Shown here piece by piece: positions 1 to 51,059 of a DNA stretch of 64,000 nucleotides. The translations under genes and the position numbers were made by a program. The notes under the pieces were generated by a model that searched no databases, was not told the DNA's origin, and worked only from the letters and a program-made list of their open reading frames with translations. The DNA is from Micromonospora echinospora (GTDB lineage Bacteria > Actinomycetota > Actinomycetes > Mycobacteriales > Micromonosporaceae): positions 5,234,001 to 5,298,000 of the forward strand of contig NZ_JACHJC010000001.1 of NCBI RefSeq assembly GCF_014203425.1, written 5' to 3'. Each line of letters opens with the position of its first letter. Within the stretch, counting starts at the first letter, position 1.

Positions 1-139
1 AGCGGCAGGACATCGCGACGATCGCGATCGGTTCCCGGGCGGCGGCGGTCAGCTGCTGGTTGAGCTGACGGAGGCGGCCCGTCTCCTTGAGCGACGCGCG
101 AAGCGCCTCGACGACCTTGTCTGCGGACGTAGACATCAT
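1..139 (-). CDS. PKS-E, N-terminal fragment: docking helix and start of a ketosynthase (partial, runs off the left edge)
   Basis: The reverse strand reads an open frame of 46 codons from an ATG at 139 (a second ATG follows at 136) to the window edge. It starts [19 protein letters not shown], continues as a charged amphipathic helix of about 30 residues, and then enters [11 protein letters not shown], the first strand of a type I PKS ketosynthase. The helix is a typical N-terminal docking domain; the motif [12 protein letters not shown] differs from the [13 protein letters not shown] type at the starts of PKS-B and PKS-C. It begins 23 nt after the PKS-A stop codon with no promoter between, so it is probably co-transcribed and translationally linked, and it should accept the chain from PKS-A. 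Module content is outside the window. Confidence 0.9.
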   Translation of the reverse strand, partial: MMSTSADKVVEALRASLKETGRLRQLNQQLTAAAREPIAIVAMSCR

Positions 140-162
140 GAGCTCCGTACTGGGGACAACGG

Positions 163-22728
<22,566 letters not shown>

Positions 22729-22938
22729 GACCCACCCGCCCAGAGCTTGCTATCGATCGGAATCTGCCGATTCGTTGACCACACCACCGCCGGCGGGCCG
22801 GCTTCGTGCACAGGTGGGTGCAGACGCGGCCGTTCGGCTCACGAACCCCACACCTGTTCCTGATTCCGGTCGTCGTGCCTGCTCAGGCGCCCGTCCCGCC
22901 GGACAGTCCCGCCGACACACGCCCGCCACCGTGACTGG

Positions 22939-22984
22939 ACGGTACTGAGCGCCCAACACCCGCCCAACCCCTAGAGAACCCCTG
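22939..22984 (-). promoter_or_regulatory. Predicted promoter and activator box of PKS-A
   Basis: On the minus strand AGGGGTTCTCTAGGGGTT is two direct half-sites 11 bp apart (plus-strand AACCCCT at 22977-22983 and AACCCCTA at 22966-22973). After the proximal TAGGGGTT come 21 nt and then TACCGT (22939-22944), a plausible -10. A -35-like TTGGGC overlaps the box end, with a 17-nt spacer. The same layout occurs at three other promoters here. Transcription would start near 22932, giving about 200 nt of leader. The rest of the 325-bp gap 22729-23053 shows no gene or convincing terminator. Confidence 0.6.
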
Positions 22985-23053
22985 ATCGACCGGCCCGCGG
23001 GCGGCGTCACGGCAGGCTCCGGGAGCGGCGGTGACCAGCGCCACGAGGGCCAT

Positions 23054-23902
23054 TCAGGCGGCCGACGGCAGGATGCGGCGCAGCCGGCCGGGGGGCGTCG
23101 ACCGGCGGCGCCACTCCCGCGGGTAGCCGACCGAGACCTCTTCGAACCGGACCCCGTCGTACCAGGTGGTGCGCGGGATGTGCAGGTGACCGTAGACGGC
23201 GACGCGGGCGTCGAAGCGGACGTGCCAGTCGGCCGTGGTCTCGGTGCCGCACCACTGGGCGAACTCCGGGTACCGCAGGATCCGGGTGGGCTCGCGCACG
23301 AGCGGGAAGTGGTTGACCAGGACGGTGGGCAGCCCGCTGCGCTCGGCGGTGAGCCGGCGCTCCGTCAGGGCCAGCCGCGCCCGGCACCAGGCGTCCCGCG
23401 TCGGGTACGGGTCCGGGTGCAGCAGGATCTCGTCGGTGCAGACCACGCCGACCTCGTGGGCCCGTGCCAGGGCCTGCTCCTTCGTGTACGTCCCCGGGGG
23501 CCGGAAGGTGTAGTCGTAGAGCAGGAACAGCGGCGCGATCAGGACCGGGTCGTCGCCCTGCGGGTCCCAGACGGGGTACGGGTCCTCCGGGGTGATGACC
23601 CCGAGCCCTCGGCACAGTTGCACCAGGTGCTGGTAGCGCGCGTCCCCCCGCAGCTGGATCGGGTCCTCGCGGGGAGTCCACAGCTCGTGGTTGCCGGGGG
23701 CCCAGATGACCTTGGCGAAGCGGCGGCTGAGGAGTCCCAGCGCCCACTCGATGTCGCCGACGAACTCCCCGACGTCGCCGGCGACGACGAGCCAGTCGCC
23801 GTCGCGCTCCGGCCGCAGCCGCTCGACGATGGCCTTGTTCTCCGCGTGCATCACGTGCAGGTCGCTGATGGCGAGCAGTTGAGGCAAGCCGGATCCGGCC
23901 AT
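23054..23902 (-). CDS. Calcineurin-like metallophosphoesterase (282 aa)
   Basis: Two-metal phosphoesterase fold with the family motifs in order: DLH (Asp14, His16), GDVGE (42-46), GNHE (70-73), VNHFP (His198) and GHLH (238-241). No signal peptide or membrane segment, so cytoplasmic. The frame is open further upstream, but the ATG at 23902 is chosen because GGGAGGT lies just ahead of it and homology to the fold starts within ten residues; the upstream extension is Arg/Pro-rich noise. It lies between PKS-B and PKS-A on the same strand, with its own promoter carrying the shared TAGGGGT box, so it is regulated with the pathway. The substrate is unknown. Possibilities are release of a phosphate from a phosphorylated intermediate or protected product, or nucleotide/CoA-ester turnover; neither can be read from the sequence. 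Confidence 0.9.
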   Translation of the reverse strand: MAGSGLPQLLAISDLHVMHAENKAIVERLRPERDGDWLVVAGDVGEFVGDIEWALGLLSRRFAKVIWAPGNHELWTPREDPIQLRGDARYQHLVQLCRGLGVITPEDPYPVWDPQGDDPVLIAPLFLLYDYTFRPPGTYTKEQALARAHEVGVVCTDEILLHPDPYPTRDAWCRARLALTERRLTAERSGLPTVLVNHFPLVREPTRILRYPEFAQWCGTETTADWHVRFDARVAVYGHLHIPRTTWYDGVRFEEVSVGYPREWRRRSTPPGRLRRILPSAA

Positions 23903-23994
23903 GCGGACCTCCCGTCCATCCGGGGCACCGCACGCACCCACATCCGTACCGCTCGGCTGCCGGTGGGCAGGGCGAGACGGCCTGGCGTGCTCCG

Positions 23995-24052
23995 ACCCTA
24001 CGGAGCCGGGCCCGCACCGGCACACCCCTAGACGGGATACGTGGACCCCTAG
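23995..24052 (-). promoter_or_regulatory. Predicted promoter and tandem activator boxes of the metallophosphoesterase
   Basis: Two copies of CTAGGGGT read on the minus strand (plus-strand ACCCCTAG at 24024-24031 and 24045-24052), 21 bp apart, about two helical turns. After the proximal TAGGGGTG come 22 nt and then TAGGGT (23995-24000), a good actinobacterial -10. The -35-like TGTGCC overlaps the box end with an 18-nt spacer. Leader about 85 nt to the ATG at 23902. Confidence 0.62.
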
Positions 24053-24065
24053 GCAGCCGCGCCTG

Positions 24066-24101
24066 CCCGACGGCGCCGGTCAGGCGTCCGGCGCCGTCGG
24101 G
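24066..24101 (-). terminator. Hairpin terminator after PKS-B
   Basis: Perfect 14-bp inverted repeat CCCGACGGCGCCGG (24066-24079) and CCGGCGCCGTCGGG (24088-24101) with an 8-nt loop, 46 nt past the PKS-B stop. There is no T-run on the minus-strand side, as is common for GC-rich actinobacterial terminators. Its position just upstream of the next promoter supports a transcript end. Confidence 0.7.
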
Positions 24102-24147
24102 TGTCCCTTTTCCCGGCCCGTCCCGCCCGGGGTCGGGCAGTGTCCGC

Positions 24148-43416
<19,269 letters not shown>

Positions 43417-43460
43417 CGGGTTGATCACCTGTCGCTAAGGGGCAAGCGGCGGACTCGTGG

Positions 43461-46400
43461 TCAGGATCGGCCGAACTTCTGGTCGATGAAGTCGAACAGC
43501 TCGTCGTCCGAGGCGTCGTCGAGGGCCTGGCCGACGTCGTCGGTCCGGTCGGTGGTGTCGCTCCACCGGGTGACCAGCGCCCGGAGGCGGACCGCCACGG
43601 CGGTACGCGTCTCGTCGTCGGCGGCCAGCCGCTCCAGCTCCTCCGGCGCGGTCGCGGCGAACGCGGCCTCCAGCCGGTCCAGCTCGGCGAGCAGGCCCGG
43701 TTCGGGCTTCGGCGGGGCGGCGTCGACCAGCAGGAAGTCGGCGAGGGCCGCGGGCGTGGGGCAGTCGAAGATGAGGCTCGCCGGCAGCCGGATGCCGGTG
43801 AGGGCGGTCAGCCGGTTGCGCAGCTCCACGGCTGTCAGCGAGTCGAAGCCGAGGCCGGTGAACGTCTGCCCGGACGGCACGACGGTGGCCGACGGGTAGC
43901 CGAGCACCTCGATGACCTGCGCCTTGACCAGGTCCTCCACCAGCCGGCCGCGTTCGGCCTCGGGCGTGCCGGCGAGGCGCTGCGCGAAGGACGGGCCGCC
44001 GTCGCCGCCGCCCTCGACGACGCGCCGCCGGGCCCGGACCAGGCCGCGCAGCGGCGCCGGGAGCTGGCCGGCGTCGGCCTGGCGGCGCAGCGCGGCGAGG
44101 TCGAGCAGCGCCGGCACCAGGTGGGGGCGTCCACCGTGCAGGCTGGCGTCGAAGAGGCGCAACGCCTGGCCGGTGCCGAGCGGGCTGAGGCCGTTGCGGC
44201 TCATCCGCTGCCGCTGGGCGGCGTCGAGTGCGCCCGTCATCCCGCTGTCCGCGGCCCAGAGGCCCCAGGACAGGGACGTGGCGGCGAGGCCGCAGGCGTG
44301 CCGATGCCCGGCGAGGCCGTCGAGGAACGCGTTCGCGGCGGCGTAGTTGCCCTGCCCGGGGCCGCCGAGGACACCGGCGACCGACGAGAAGAGGACGAAC
44401 ATCGCCAGCGGCCGCGATCGGGTCAGCTCGTGCAGGTGCCAGGCGGCGTCGGCCTTGGCGGAGAGAACGGCTGACAGCCGGCCGGGGGTCAGCGCCGAGA
44501 TCACCGTGTCGTCGAGGACACCGGCGGCGTGCACCACGCCGGTGAGCGGGTGCTCGGCGGGAACGTCGGCCAGCACCGCGGCCAGGCGGTCCCGGTCCGC
44601 CACGTCGGCGGCGACCAGGCGGGCCTGCGCACCCAGCGCGGTCAGCTCGGCGAGCAGCTCCGCCGCGCCGGGGGCGTCGGTTCCGCGGCGGCTGACCAGC
44701 AGCAGGTGGCGCACCTTGTGCGTACTGACCAGGTGCCGGGCCAGCAGGCCGCCGAGGGCGCCGGTGGCCCCGGTGACCAGGACCGTCCCGTCGGGGTCGA
44801 GGGCGGCGGCCGGCGCCGGGTCGAGGACGGCTGGCGCGAGCCGGGGCGTCAGCACCTGCTCGTCCCGGACCGCCAGTTGGGGTTCGCCGGTGGCGACCGC
44901 ACGGGCCACCAGGTCCACAGTGCAGGACTCCGGCTGCCGCGCCTCGTCGAGGTCCACGAGCACGAAGCGGTCGGGGTGCTCCGCCTGGGCCGAGCGCAGC
45001 AGGCCCCAGACCGCCGCGCCGGGCAGGTCGCCCGTACGACAGGTGTCGCCGGCGGCGACGGCCCCGCGGGTCAGCACGACCAGCCGCCGCTCCGCCAGCC
45101 GGTCGTCGGCGAGCCAGCCCTGGACGGCGACCAGCACCGCCGTGAGCCGGCTCCGCGTCGCGGCGGGAACCGGGGCGTCCTCGTCGTCGGCGTACGCGGC
45201 GAGCAGCACCAGTTCCGGGTCGATCCGGCCGGAATCGACCGCCTCCGCCAGCTCGGCGAGCCTGTACCTGGCGATCTCGGACAGGTCGGACGGCGCGTCG
45301 CCGAGGAGCACCACCCGGACGGTCGCCGGGGTACCCGGCCGCACGCTCTGCCAGTTGACGGCGTACAGCGGGTCGGCTGCGGAGTCACCGCCGCGCACCT
45401 GGTCGGCGGTGACGGGGCGGGAGACCAGGGAGTCGATCCGGGCGACGGGGGCGCCGGCCGGGTCGGTCAGGGTCAGGGTCACGCCGCCGCCGCTGCGCCG
45501 GGCGCGTATCCGCAGCGCGGTCGCGCCGACCGCCGAGAGGGTGACGCCGGTCCAGGCGAAGGGCAGGCGTACGCCGGAGGCATCCTCCGCGTCGGAGTCG
45601 AGCAGGCCGACGACGTGCAGCGCGGCGTCCAGCAGGGCGGGATGCAGGCCGAAGCCGGCGACCTCGGTGCCGTCGGGCACCGCCACCTCGGCGCACACCT
45701 CGTCGTCGGTGCGCCAGACGGCGCGCAGGCCACGGAAGAGAGGGCCGTATTCGACGCCCAGACGGGACAGCTCGGTGTAGATCCCGTCGACCGCGACGGC
45801 GGTGGCGGCGCTGGGCGGCCACGGCGCCGGATCGGACCGGTCGGGCTGCGGTACGGCGGGGGCGAGGACGCCCGCCGCGTGGCGGTCCCACTCGCCGTCC
45901 GGTTCGGCGGCGGCGCGGGAGTGGATGGTGACCGTCCGGCGACCGTCCTCGTCCGCCGCGCCCAGTTTCACCTGCACCGCCCGGGTGCCGTCCTCGGCGA
46001 GCGCCAGCGGGGCCTGGAGGGTCAGCTCGTCGAGGGTGTCGCAGCCGACCTGCGCGCCCGCGTGCAGGACCATGTCGACCAGGGCGGCGCCGGGCACCAC
46101 CACCGAGTCCCAGACGACGTGTTCGGCGAGCCACGGGTGTGTCAGTACGGAGAGTTCGGTGCCGAAGACCCGTACGTCGTCGTCGGCGACGCGTACGGCG
46201 GCGCCGAGCAGCGCGTGGTCGACGGGGCGGGCACCGAGCCCGGGCACCGTCTCGACCCCCGCGCTGGCGTTGAGCCAGTAGCGCTGCTGGTCGAAGGCGT
46301 ACGTGGGCAGGGCGATGGCGCGGGGGCGTGCCTCGGCTGCCCGCTCGGGGCCGGCCCCGTCGAGGGCGGCGAGGTATCCGGTCCAGTCGACGTGGTCGCC

Positions 46401-49022
46401 GGTGACGTACCGCTCGGCGAGGGCGGTGCGCAGCGTGTCGGCCTCGGAGTGCCCGGCGCGCATCGTGGCGGTGAACCGGACTTCGCCGGCCGCCTCGACG
46501 CAGTCCTGCGCCATGGCGGTGAGTACGGCGTCGGGGCCGACCTCCAGGAACTGGGTGACGTCCTGCTGGTGGAGGGTGCGCACCGCGTCGGCGAACCGTA
46601 CCGGCTGGCGCACGTGCCGCACCCAGTAGCCCGGGTCGGTCAGCTCCGCCGCGTCCGCGACCGCACCGGTCACGTTCGACACGATCGGGATCCTCGGCGA
46701 CCGCCAATCCAGCCCGGCCACCACCGAAGCGAACTCCTCCAGCATCGGCTCCATCAACCGCGAATGGAACGCGTGACTCACCGCCAGTTCCTTGACCCGC
46801 CAACCCCGCTCACGACAGGCCCCCACCACCGAAGCGACCTCGTCAGCCGCACCCGACACCACCACCGACGCCGGACCATTCACCGCCGCCACATCCACAC
46901 CCGACGACGCGATCAGCTCGGTGACAAACCCCTCCGCCGCACCCACCGCCACCATCACACCGCCAGCCGGCAACGCCTGCATCAACCGGCCCCGCGCCGC
47001 CACCAGGGAACAGGCGTCCGCCAACGACAACATCCCCGACACATACGCCGCCGTCACCTCACCGATCGAATGACCCGCCACAAAATCCGCCCGCACACCC
47101 CACGACGCGAGCAACTCCCACAACGCCACCTCCACCGCGAACAACCCCGCCTGCGCAAACACCGTCTGATCCACCAGGGCAGCCTCACCCGAACCCGCCT
47201 CGGCGAACACGACCTCCCGCAACGCCCGCGGCAACAAACCCTCAAACCCCGCACACACCCCATCGAAGGCCGTCGCGAACACCGGGAACGTCTCGTACAA
47301 CTCCCGGCCCATGCCCACACGCTGCGAACCCTGACCCGTGAACAACACCGCCCGACGACCCGCCGACACCACACCCGACACCACCGACCGGCCCTCGGCA
47401 ACAGCCGACAGCCCCGCAACCAGCTCGTCCACGTCCGAGCCCCACACCACCGCCCGATACTCCAACGCAGCCCGCGACCTCACCAACGACCACGACACAT
47501 CAGCCACCGACAGGTCAGACCGACCCCGCACGAACGACGCCAACCTCGACGCCTGACCCACCAGAGCACGCTCCGAACGCCCCGACACCACCCACGGCAC
47601 CGGCACACCCACCGGCAGCGCGACGGGCTCGGGATCGGCTTCGGCCTCCGGCTGCTCCAGGATCACGTGCGCGTTCGTCCCCGAGATGCCGAACGACGAC
47701 ACACCCGCCCGCCGAGGGCGCTCTACGGCCGGCCACTCCCGCGTCCGCGTCGCCAACTCCACCGCACCCGACGACCAATCCACATGCGACGACGGCACAT
47801 CCACATGCAACGACGCCGGCACCACCCCGTGCCGCATCGCCAAGATCATCTTGATGACGCCCGCCACCCCCGCAGCGGCCTGCGTATGACCGATGTTCGA
47901 CTTCACCGAGCCGAGCAACAGCGGCACATCCCGACCCTGCCCGTACGTCGCCAGCAAAGCCTGCGCCTCGATCGGATCACCCAACGTCGTGCCCGTGCCG
48001 TGCGCCTCCACCACATCCACATCACCCACGCCCAGCCGGGCGTTGGCGAGCGCCTGCCGAATCACCCGCTGCTGCGACGGACCATTCGGCGCCGTCAAAC
48101 CATTCGACGCACCATCCTGATTCACCGCCGAACCCCGCACCACCGCCAAGACCCGACGCCCGTCGCGCCGCGCATCCGACAAGCGCTGCACCAGCAGCAC
48201 ACCGACCCCCTCGGCGAGCGCCGTGCCGTCCGCCGCGTCGGCGAACGCCCGGCACCGGGCCACCGGGGACAGGTTGCCCTGCCGGGTGAAGTCGACGAAC
48301 ACCGCGGGAGTGGGCATCACCGTCACGCCGCCGGCCAGCGCGAGATCGCACTCCCCCGACCGCAGCGCCTGCACCGCCAGATGCAACGCCACAAGCGACG
48401 ACGAACACGCCGTGTCCACAGTCACCGCCGGCCCCTCGAACCCGAACGAGTACGCCACCCGACCCGAGGCGATGCTGCCCGCGTTGCCGAGACCGAGGTA
48501 GTCCTCCACGCCCGCCGGCGGGGTCTCCGGCGGGTGGGCGTACCCGCTGTGGGTCATGCCGGCGAAGACCCCGACCCGGGCGCCCTTCAGGCTTGTGGGG
48601 TCGATCCCCGCCGTCTCGACGGCCTCCCACGAGGTCTGCAGCAGCAGCCGCTGCTGCGGGTCCATCGCGAGGGCCTCGCGCGGCGAGACCCCGAACAGCC
48701 GAGGGTCGAACTCGGCGGCGTCGGCCACGAATCCGCCCTCACGGACCGAGGAGGTGCCCGGCCGGGACCGCTCCGGGTCGTAGAGCGCGTCGAGATCCCA
48801 GCCGCGGTCGGTGGGGAAGGAGGCGATCGCGTCACCGCCGGACGCGACGAGATCCCACAGTTCCTCGGCGGTGCGCACCCCGCCGGGGAACCGGCAGCCG
48901 ATGCCGACGATCGCGATGGGCTGCTGCGCGTCGGCCTCGACGTCCCGGAGCCGTTGCCGGGTCCGCCGCAGGTCGGCGGTGACTCTCTTCAGGTACTCCC
49001 GGAGCTTCTCTTCGGTGTCCAT
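43461..49022 (-). CDS. PKS-C: single-module type I polyketide synthase, KS-AT(malonyl)-DH-KR-ACP (1853 aa)
   Basis: Adds one unbranched unit left as an alkene. Docking helix 1-33 ([18 protein letters not shown]); KS cysteine 206; AT Ser652 in GHSIGE with HAFH, malonyl. DH His968 sits in [10 protein letters not shown], with Asp replacing Gly as in PKS-B module 1, and LLDAALH is intact. KR has [11 protein letters not shown] (HAAGVLDDT) and Tyr1560, B-type. ACP serine 1728. C-terminal docking region ends [14 protein letters not shown]. The ATG at 49022 is preferred to an in-frame TTG one codon upstream. It opens a transcript diverging from the thioesterase and continuing into PKS-B 44 nt downstream. 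Order and docking place it between PKS-D and PKS-B, so its alkene and that of PKS-B module 1 would form a diene. Confidence 0.96.
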   Translation of the reverse strand: MDTEEKLREYLKRVTADLRRTRQRLRDVEADAQQPIAIVGIGCRFPGGVRTAEELWDLVASGGDAIASFPTDRGWDLDALYDPERSRPGTSSVREGGFVADAAEFDPRLFGVSPREALAMDPQQRLLLQTSWEAVETAGIDPTSLKGARVGVFAGMTHSGYAHPPETPPAGVEDYLGLGNAGSIASGRVAYSFGFEGPAVTVDTACSSSLVALHLAVQALRSGECDLALAGGVTVMPTPAVFVDFTRQGNLSPVARCRAFADAADGTALAEGVGVLLVQRLSDARRDGRRVLAVVRGSAVNQDGASNGLTAPNGPSQQRVIRQALANARLGVGDVDVVEAHGTGTTLGDPIEAQALLATYGQGRDVPLLLGSVKSNIGHTQAAAGVAGVIKMILAMRHGVVPASLHVDVPSSHVDWSSGAVELATRTREWPAVERPRRAGVSSFGISGTNAHVILEQPEAEADPEPVALPVGVPVPWVVSGRSERALVGQASRLASFVRGRSDLSVADVSWSLVRSRAALEYRAVVWGSDVDELVAGLSAVAEGRSVVSGVVSAGRRAVLFTGQGSQRVGMGRELYETFPVFATAFDGVCAGFEGLLPRALREVVFAEAGSGEAALVDQTVFAQAGLFAVEVALWELLASWGVRADFVAGHSIGEVTAAYVSGMLSLADACSLVAARGRLMQALPAGGVMVAVGAAEGFVTELIASSGVDVAAVNGPASVVVSGAADEVASVVGACRERGWRVKELAVSHAFHSRLMEPMLEEFASVVAGLDWRSPRIPIVSNVTGAVADAAELTDPGYWVRHVRQPVRFADAVRTLHQQDVTQFLEVGPDAVLTAMAQDCVEAAGEVRFTATMRAGHSEADTLRTALAERYVTGDHVDWTGYLAALDGAGPERAAEARPRAIALPTYAFDQQRYWLNASAGVETVPGLGARPVDHALLGAAVRVADDDVRVFGTELSVLTHPWLAEHVVWDSVVVPGAALVDMVLHAGAQVGCDTLDELTLQAPLALAEDGTRAVQVKLGAADEDGRRTVTIHSRAAAEPDGEWDRHAAGVLAPAVPQPDRSDPAPWPPSAATAVAVDGIYTELSRLGVEYGPLFRGLRAVWRTDDEVCAEVAVPDGTEVAGFGLHPALLDAALHVVGLLDSDAEDASGVRLPFAWTGVTLSAVGATALRIRARRSGGGVTLTLTDPAGAPVARIDSLVSRPVTADQVRGGDSAADPLYAVNWQSVRPGTPATVRVVLLGDAPSDLSEIARYRLAELAEAVDSGRIDPELVLLAAYADDEDAPVPAATRSRLTAVLVAVQGWLADDRLAERRLVVLTRGAVAAGDTCRTGDLPGAAVWGLLRSAQAEHPDRFVLVDLDEARQPESCTVDLVARAVATGEPQLAVRDEQVLTPRLAPAVLDPAPAAALDPDGTVLVTGATGALGGLLARHLVSTHKVRHLLLVSRRGTDAPGAAELLAELTALGAQARLVAADVADRDRLAAVLADVPAEHPLTGVVHAAGVLDDTVISALTPGRLSAVLSAKADAAWHLHELTRSRPLAMFVLFSSVAGVLGGPGQGNYAAANAFLDGLAGHRHACGLAATSLSWGLWAADSGMTGALDAAQRQRMSRNGLSPLGTGQALRLFDASLHGGRPHLVPALLDLAALRRQADAGQLPAPLRGLVRARRRVVEGGGDGGPSFAQRLAGTPEAERGRLVEDLVKAQVIEVLGYPSATVVPSGQTFTGLGFDSLTAVELRNRLTALTGIRLPASLIFDCPTPAALADFLLVDAAPPKPEPGLLAELDRLEAAFAATAPEELERLAADDETRTAVAVRLRALVTRWSDTTDRTDDVGQALDDASDDELFDFIDQKFGRS
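47274..47458. repeat. AT tract shared with PKS-B, copy in PKS-C (185 bp)
   Basis: Partner of 36454-36638. A further similar tract of about 130 bp (46769-46900 against 35943-36075) lies later in the same AT. Confidence 0.88.
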
Positions 49023-49158
49023 CAACCCAGCCCATCGCGATTCACGGCGGAGACTCGACGTAAGCGACGGTACGAATGCGCAGAAGTCTCAGGCGACACC
49101 TGTATCTGTCGTTCGGCTCGCTCGGCCGAGAGCCACGCAGATCCCCATCTGCCGGGAG

Positions 49159-49195
49159 AAGTTATTGGTTGCGCGCGAGCGCGGACAACCCCTAA
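49159..49195 (-). promoter_or_regulatory. Predicted promoter and activator box of PKS-C/PKS-B
   Basis: On the minus strand TTAGGGGTT (plus AACCCCTAA, 49187-49195) is followed, 22 nt after TAGGGGTT, by TAACTT (49159-49164) as -10. TTGTCC overlapping the box end is a fair -35 with an 18-nt spacer. Leader about 130 nt to the ATG at 49022. The box forms an inverted pair with the thioesterase box at 49213-49219, so one bound regulator could serve both directions. Confidence 0.62.
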
Positions 49196-49211
49196 CCAGG
49201 CAACCGACCAG

Positions 49212-49247
49212 CTAGGGGTGTCCGGTCCCGACCCGTCGCACTAGCGT
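49212..49247 (+). promoter_or_regulatory. Predicted promoter and activator box of the type II thioesterase
   Basis: CTAGGGGTG (49212-49220) is followed by 21 nt and TAGCGT (49242-49247) as -10; a -35-like TGTCCG overlaps the box end with a 17-nt spacer. Leader about 55 nt to the ATG at 49311. The half-site is inverted relative to the PKS-C box, 25 bp apart. Confidence 0.62.
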
Positions 49248-49310
49248 CGCCTCGACCGGGTCCGCGCCGATCCGGTCGGCAACCGCAGCCGCCGGAAGGA
49301 CCACCAGAGG

Positions 49311-50072
49311 ATGACGACGCCAGATACCGACAACGGCTTGTGGGTGCGACGCTTCCACCCCGCTCCGGGCGGCGCGAGGCGGTTGGTGTGCCTGCCCCAC
49401 GCCGGCGGGTCGGCAAGCTTCTACTTCCCGGTGTCCCGCGCTCTCTCCCCCGCCGTGGACGTGCTGTCGATCCAGTACCCGGGGCGGCAGGACCGGCGCC
49501 ACGAGAAGTGCATCGGCGACATCCACGACCTCGCGCGCGAGGTGTTCACCGTGCTGCGGCCCTGGCGGGACGAGCCGCTGGCCATCTTCGGGCACAGCAT
49601 GGGGGCCAGCCTCGGCTTCGAACTCGCCCGGCTCATCGAGCAGGACGGCGGCAGCGTCGCGCACCTGTTCGCCTCCGGGCGCCGGGCGCCGTCGAAGTCA
49701 CGGCACGAGACGGTGCACCTGCTCGACGACGAAGGGCTGCTGGCCGACGTCCGGAAGCTGAGCGGCACCAACTCCGCCGTCCTCGGGGATCCGGAGATGC
49801 TGCGCGCCGCGTTGCCGGCGATCCGCAACGACTACCGGGCCGCCGAGCGGTACACCTACCGGCCGGGGCCGCCGCTGAGCTGCCCGATCACCGTCCTCAC
49901 CGGTGACGACGACCCGAAGACGACTGTCGAGGAGGCCCGGGCGTGGTCGGACCACACCACCGCAGCGTTCGACCTGAAGGTCTACCCGGGCGGGCACTTC
50001 TTCCTCGCCGAGCACCAGCCGGCGATCCTGCGGGCCATCTCGACGGCACTGAGCGCGGCGCCGGCGGTCTGA
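49311..50072 (+). CDS. Type II (editing) thioesterase, alpha/beta hydrolase (253 aa)
   Basis: Stand-alone thioesterase of the family that frees PKS carrier proteins from stalled or mis-primed acyl groups. Catalytic triad: Ser96 in GHSMG, Asp in TGDDD (199-201) and His229 in GGHFF. The early motifs LVCLPHAGGSASFY and QYPGRQDR are typical of this family and not of the macrolide-forming thioesterase fused to a last PKS module. Length is normal. GGAAGGA lies 10 nt before the ATG, with AGAGG directly adjacent. It is the only + strand gene, divergent from PKS-C and convergent with the methyltransferase, and is probably switched on with the PKS genes through the shared box. Confidence 0.95.
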   Translation: MTTPDTDNGLWVRRFHPAPGGARRLVCLPHAGGSASFYFPVSRALSPAVDVLSIQYPGRQDRRHEKCIGDIHDLAREVFTVLRPWRDEPLAIFGHSMGASLGFELARLIEQDGGSVAHLFASGRRAPSKSRHETVHLLDDEGLLADVRKLSGTNSAVLGDPEMLRAALPAIRNDYRAAERYTYRPGPPLSCPITVLTGDDDPKTTVEEARAWSDHTTAAFDLKVYPGGHFFLAEHQPAILRAISTALSAAPAV

Positions 50073-50079
50073 TCCCACC

Positions 50080-50132
50080 GGACGAGGGGCCCGTCCCCCG
50101 GTCGTCACGACCGGTCGGCGGGCCCCTCGTCC
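50080..50132. terminator. Nested bidirectional hairpin between thioesterase and methyltransferase
   Basis: Outer perfect 14-bp inverted repeat GGACGAGGGGCCCG (50080-50093) and CGGGCCCCTCGTCC (50119-50132), enclosing an inner perfect 8-bp stem CCGGTCGT/ACGACCGG (50098-50105 and 50107-50114). It starts 7 nt after the thioesterase stop and ends 10 nt from the methyltransferase stop, so it can end both convergent transcripts. Confidence 0.82.
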
Positions 50133-50142
50133 GTGCGCGGTG

Positions 50143-51030
50143 TCACCGCTTGTGGCCGACCGCGATCACGTAGTCGAGCTGCGCCAGCTCACGCTTCATG
50201 AGGTCCTGGTTCTTCCAGTGGGCCGCCATGCTCTTGCGGACGGCCGGCTTGACGACGGCCCGGAACGCGGGGTCGTTGGTCCGCTCGGCCATGTACGCCC
50301 GCCAGCCCTCCCAGGTCTGCTCCTTGATCGAGCGGACCTCCGGGTTGGCGAAGCCGGCCTCGACCAACTGCTGCCGGTACGTGTCCCGGTCGTGCCAGTT
50401 CTCCTTCGGGATGCTGAACTTGACGAAACTCAGCGGGCCGGACTGGATGGCGGCGCGGACGACGTCGCCGCTGACCGGGATGATGTCGGCCGTGGCGAGC
50501 ACGCCGCCCGGGCGCAGCACCCGCAGCGCCTCGGCGAAGAACGCGCTGCGCGGGTAGAAGTGGAAGGCGGACTCCAGGGCGACGACCCGGTCGAAGGTGT
50601 TGTCTCCGAAGGGCAGTTCGGTGGCGCTGCCGAGCCGGAAGTCGGTCCGGTCGGCGAGCCCCTCCTCCTGCGCCCGGCGCTGCGCCGCCTCGACGTGGTG
50701 CGGGGTGATGTTCAGGCCGTACACCTTGGCGACCTGGCGCTCCCGCAGCCACTTGAAGTCCTGGTCCCCGTAGCCGAAGCCGACGTCGAGCACGGTGTCG
50801 TCCGGCTTGAGCCCGGCGGCGTCGGCCAGCTTGTCGGCCAGCGCGTCGGCGGCCGTGTCGATGTCGGTGACCCCGTCGGACCAGTAGCCCACGTTCATGT
50901 AGTGGGTACGGCGGGCCGCGAACTCCACGTCGGGTGACTGGATCTCGTAGAAGCGCCGGACCCGGGTGATGGGGTCGGCGGTGAAGACCGTGCGGATCGC
51001 CCGGCCGGCGATCTTCAGGTTCTCGAACAT
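50143..51030 (-). CDS. SAM-dependent methyltransferase, class I (295 aa)
   Basis: Rossmann-fold methyltransferase. SAM motif I is LDVGFGYGDQD (81-91), the acidic loop GLNITP follows at 105-110, then ATELPFGDNTFDRV (136-149) and LRPGGVL (172-178); HYMNVGYW at 43-50 precedes the fold. The overall layout matches small-molecule O- or C-methyltransferases acting on polyketides and sugars; the acceptor cannot be told. Start ATG at 51030 has GGAAGGA 6 nt upstream. The frame stays open far into the next gene, but that part is out of frame with the monooxygenase and has no methyltransferase features. It starts 29 nt after the monooxygenase stop, so the pair is co-transcribed downstream of PKS-D. Confidence 0.93.
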   Translation of the reverse strand: MFENLKIAGRAIRTVFTADPITRVRRFYEIQSPDVEFAARRTHYMNVGYWSDGVTDIDTAADALADKLADAAGLKPDDTVLDVGFGYGDQDFKWLRERQVAKVYGLNITPHHVEAAQRRAQEEGLADRTDFRLGSATELPFGDNTFDRVVALESAFHFYPRSAFFAEALRVLRPGGVLATADIIPVSGDVVRAAIQSGPLSFVKFSIPKENWHDRDTYRQQLVEAGFANPEVRSIKEQTWEGWRAYMAERTNDPAFRAVVKPAVRKSMAAHWKNQDLMKRELAQLDYVIAVGHKR

Positions 51031-51059
51031 GTCGTTTCCTTCCGGTGGGTGGATGCCGA

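Noticed and set aside
23903..24025. Longer start for the metallophosphoesterase
   Set aside because: The 41 extra residues cover the predicted promoter and leader and resemble no fold; the ATG at 23902 has GGGAGGT upstream.
43417..43428. GTG start for PKS-B at 43428
   Set aside because: That GTG lies inside the AGGTGA ribosome-binding site of the ATG at 43416.
43417..43460. CTAAGGGGC in the PKS-C/PKS-B gap as another activator box
   Set aside because: It departs from TAGGGGT, has no -10 at the required distance, and the 44-nt gap fits co-transcription.
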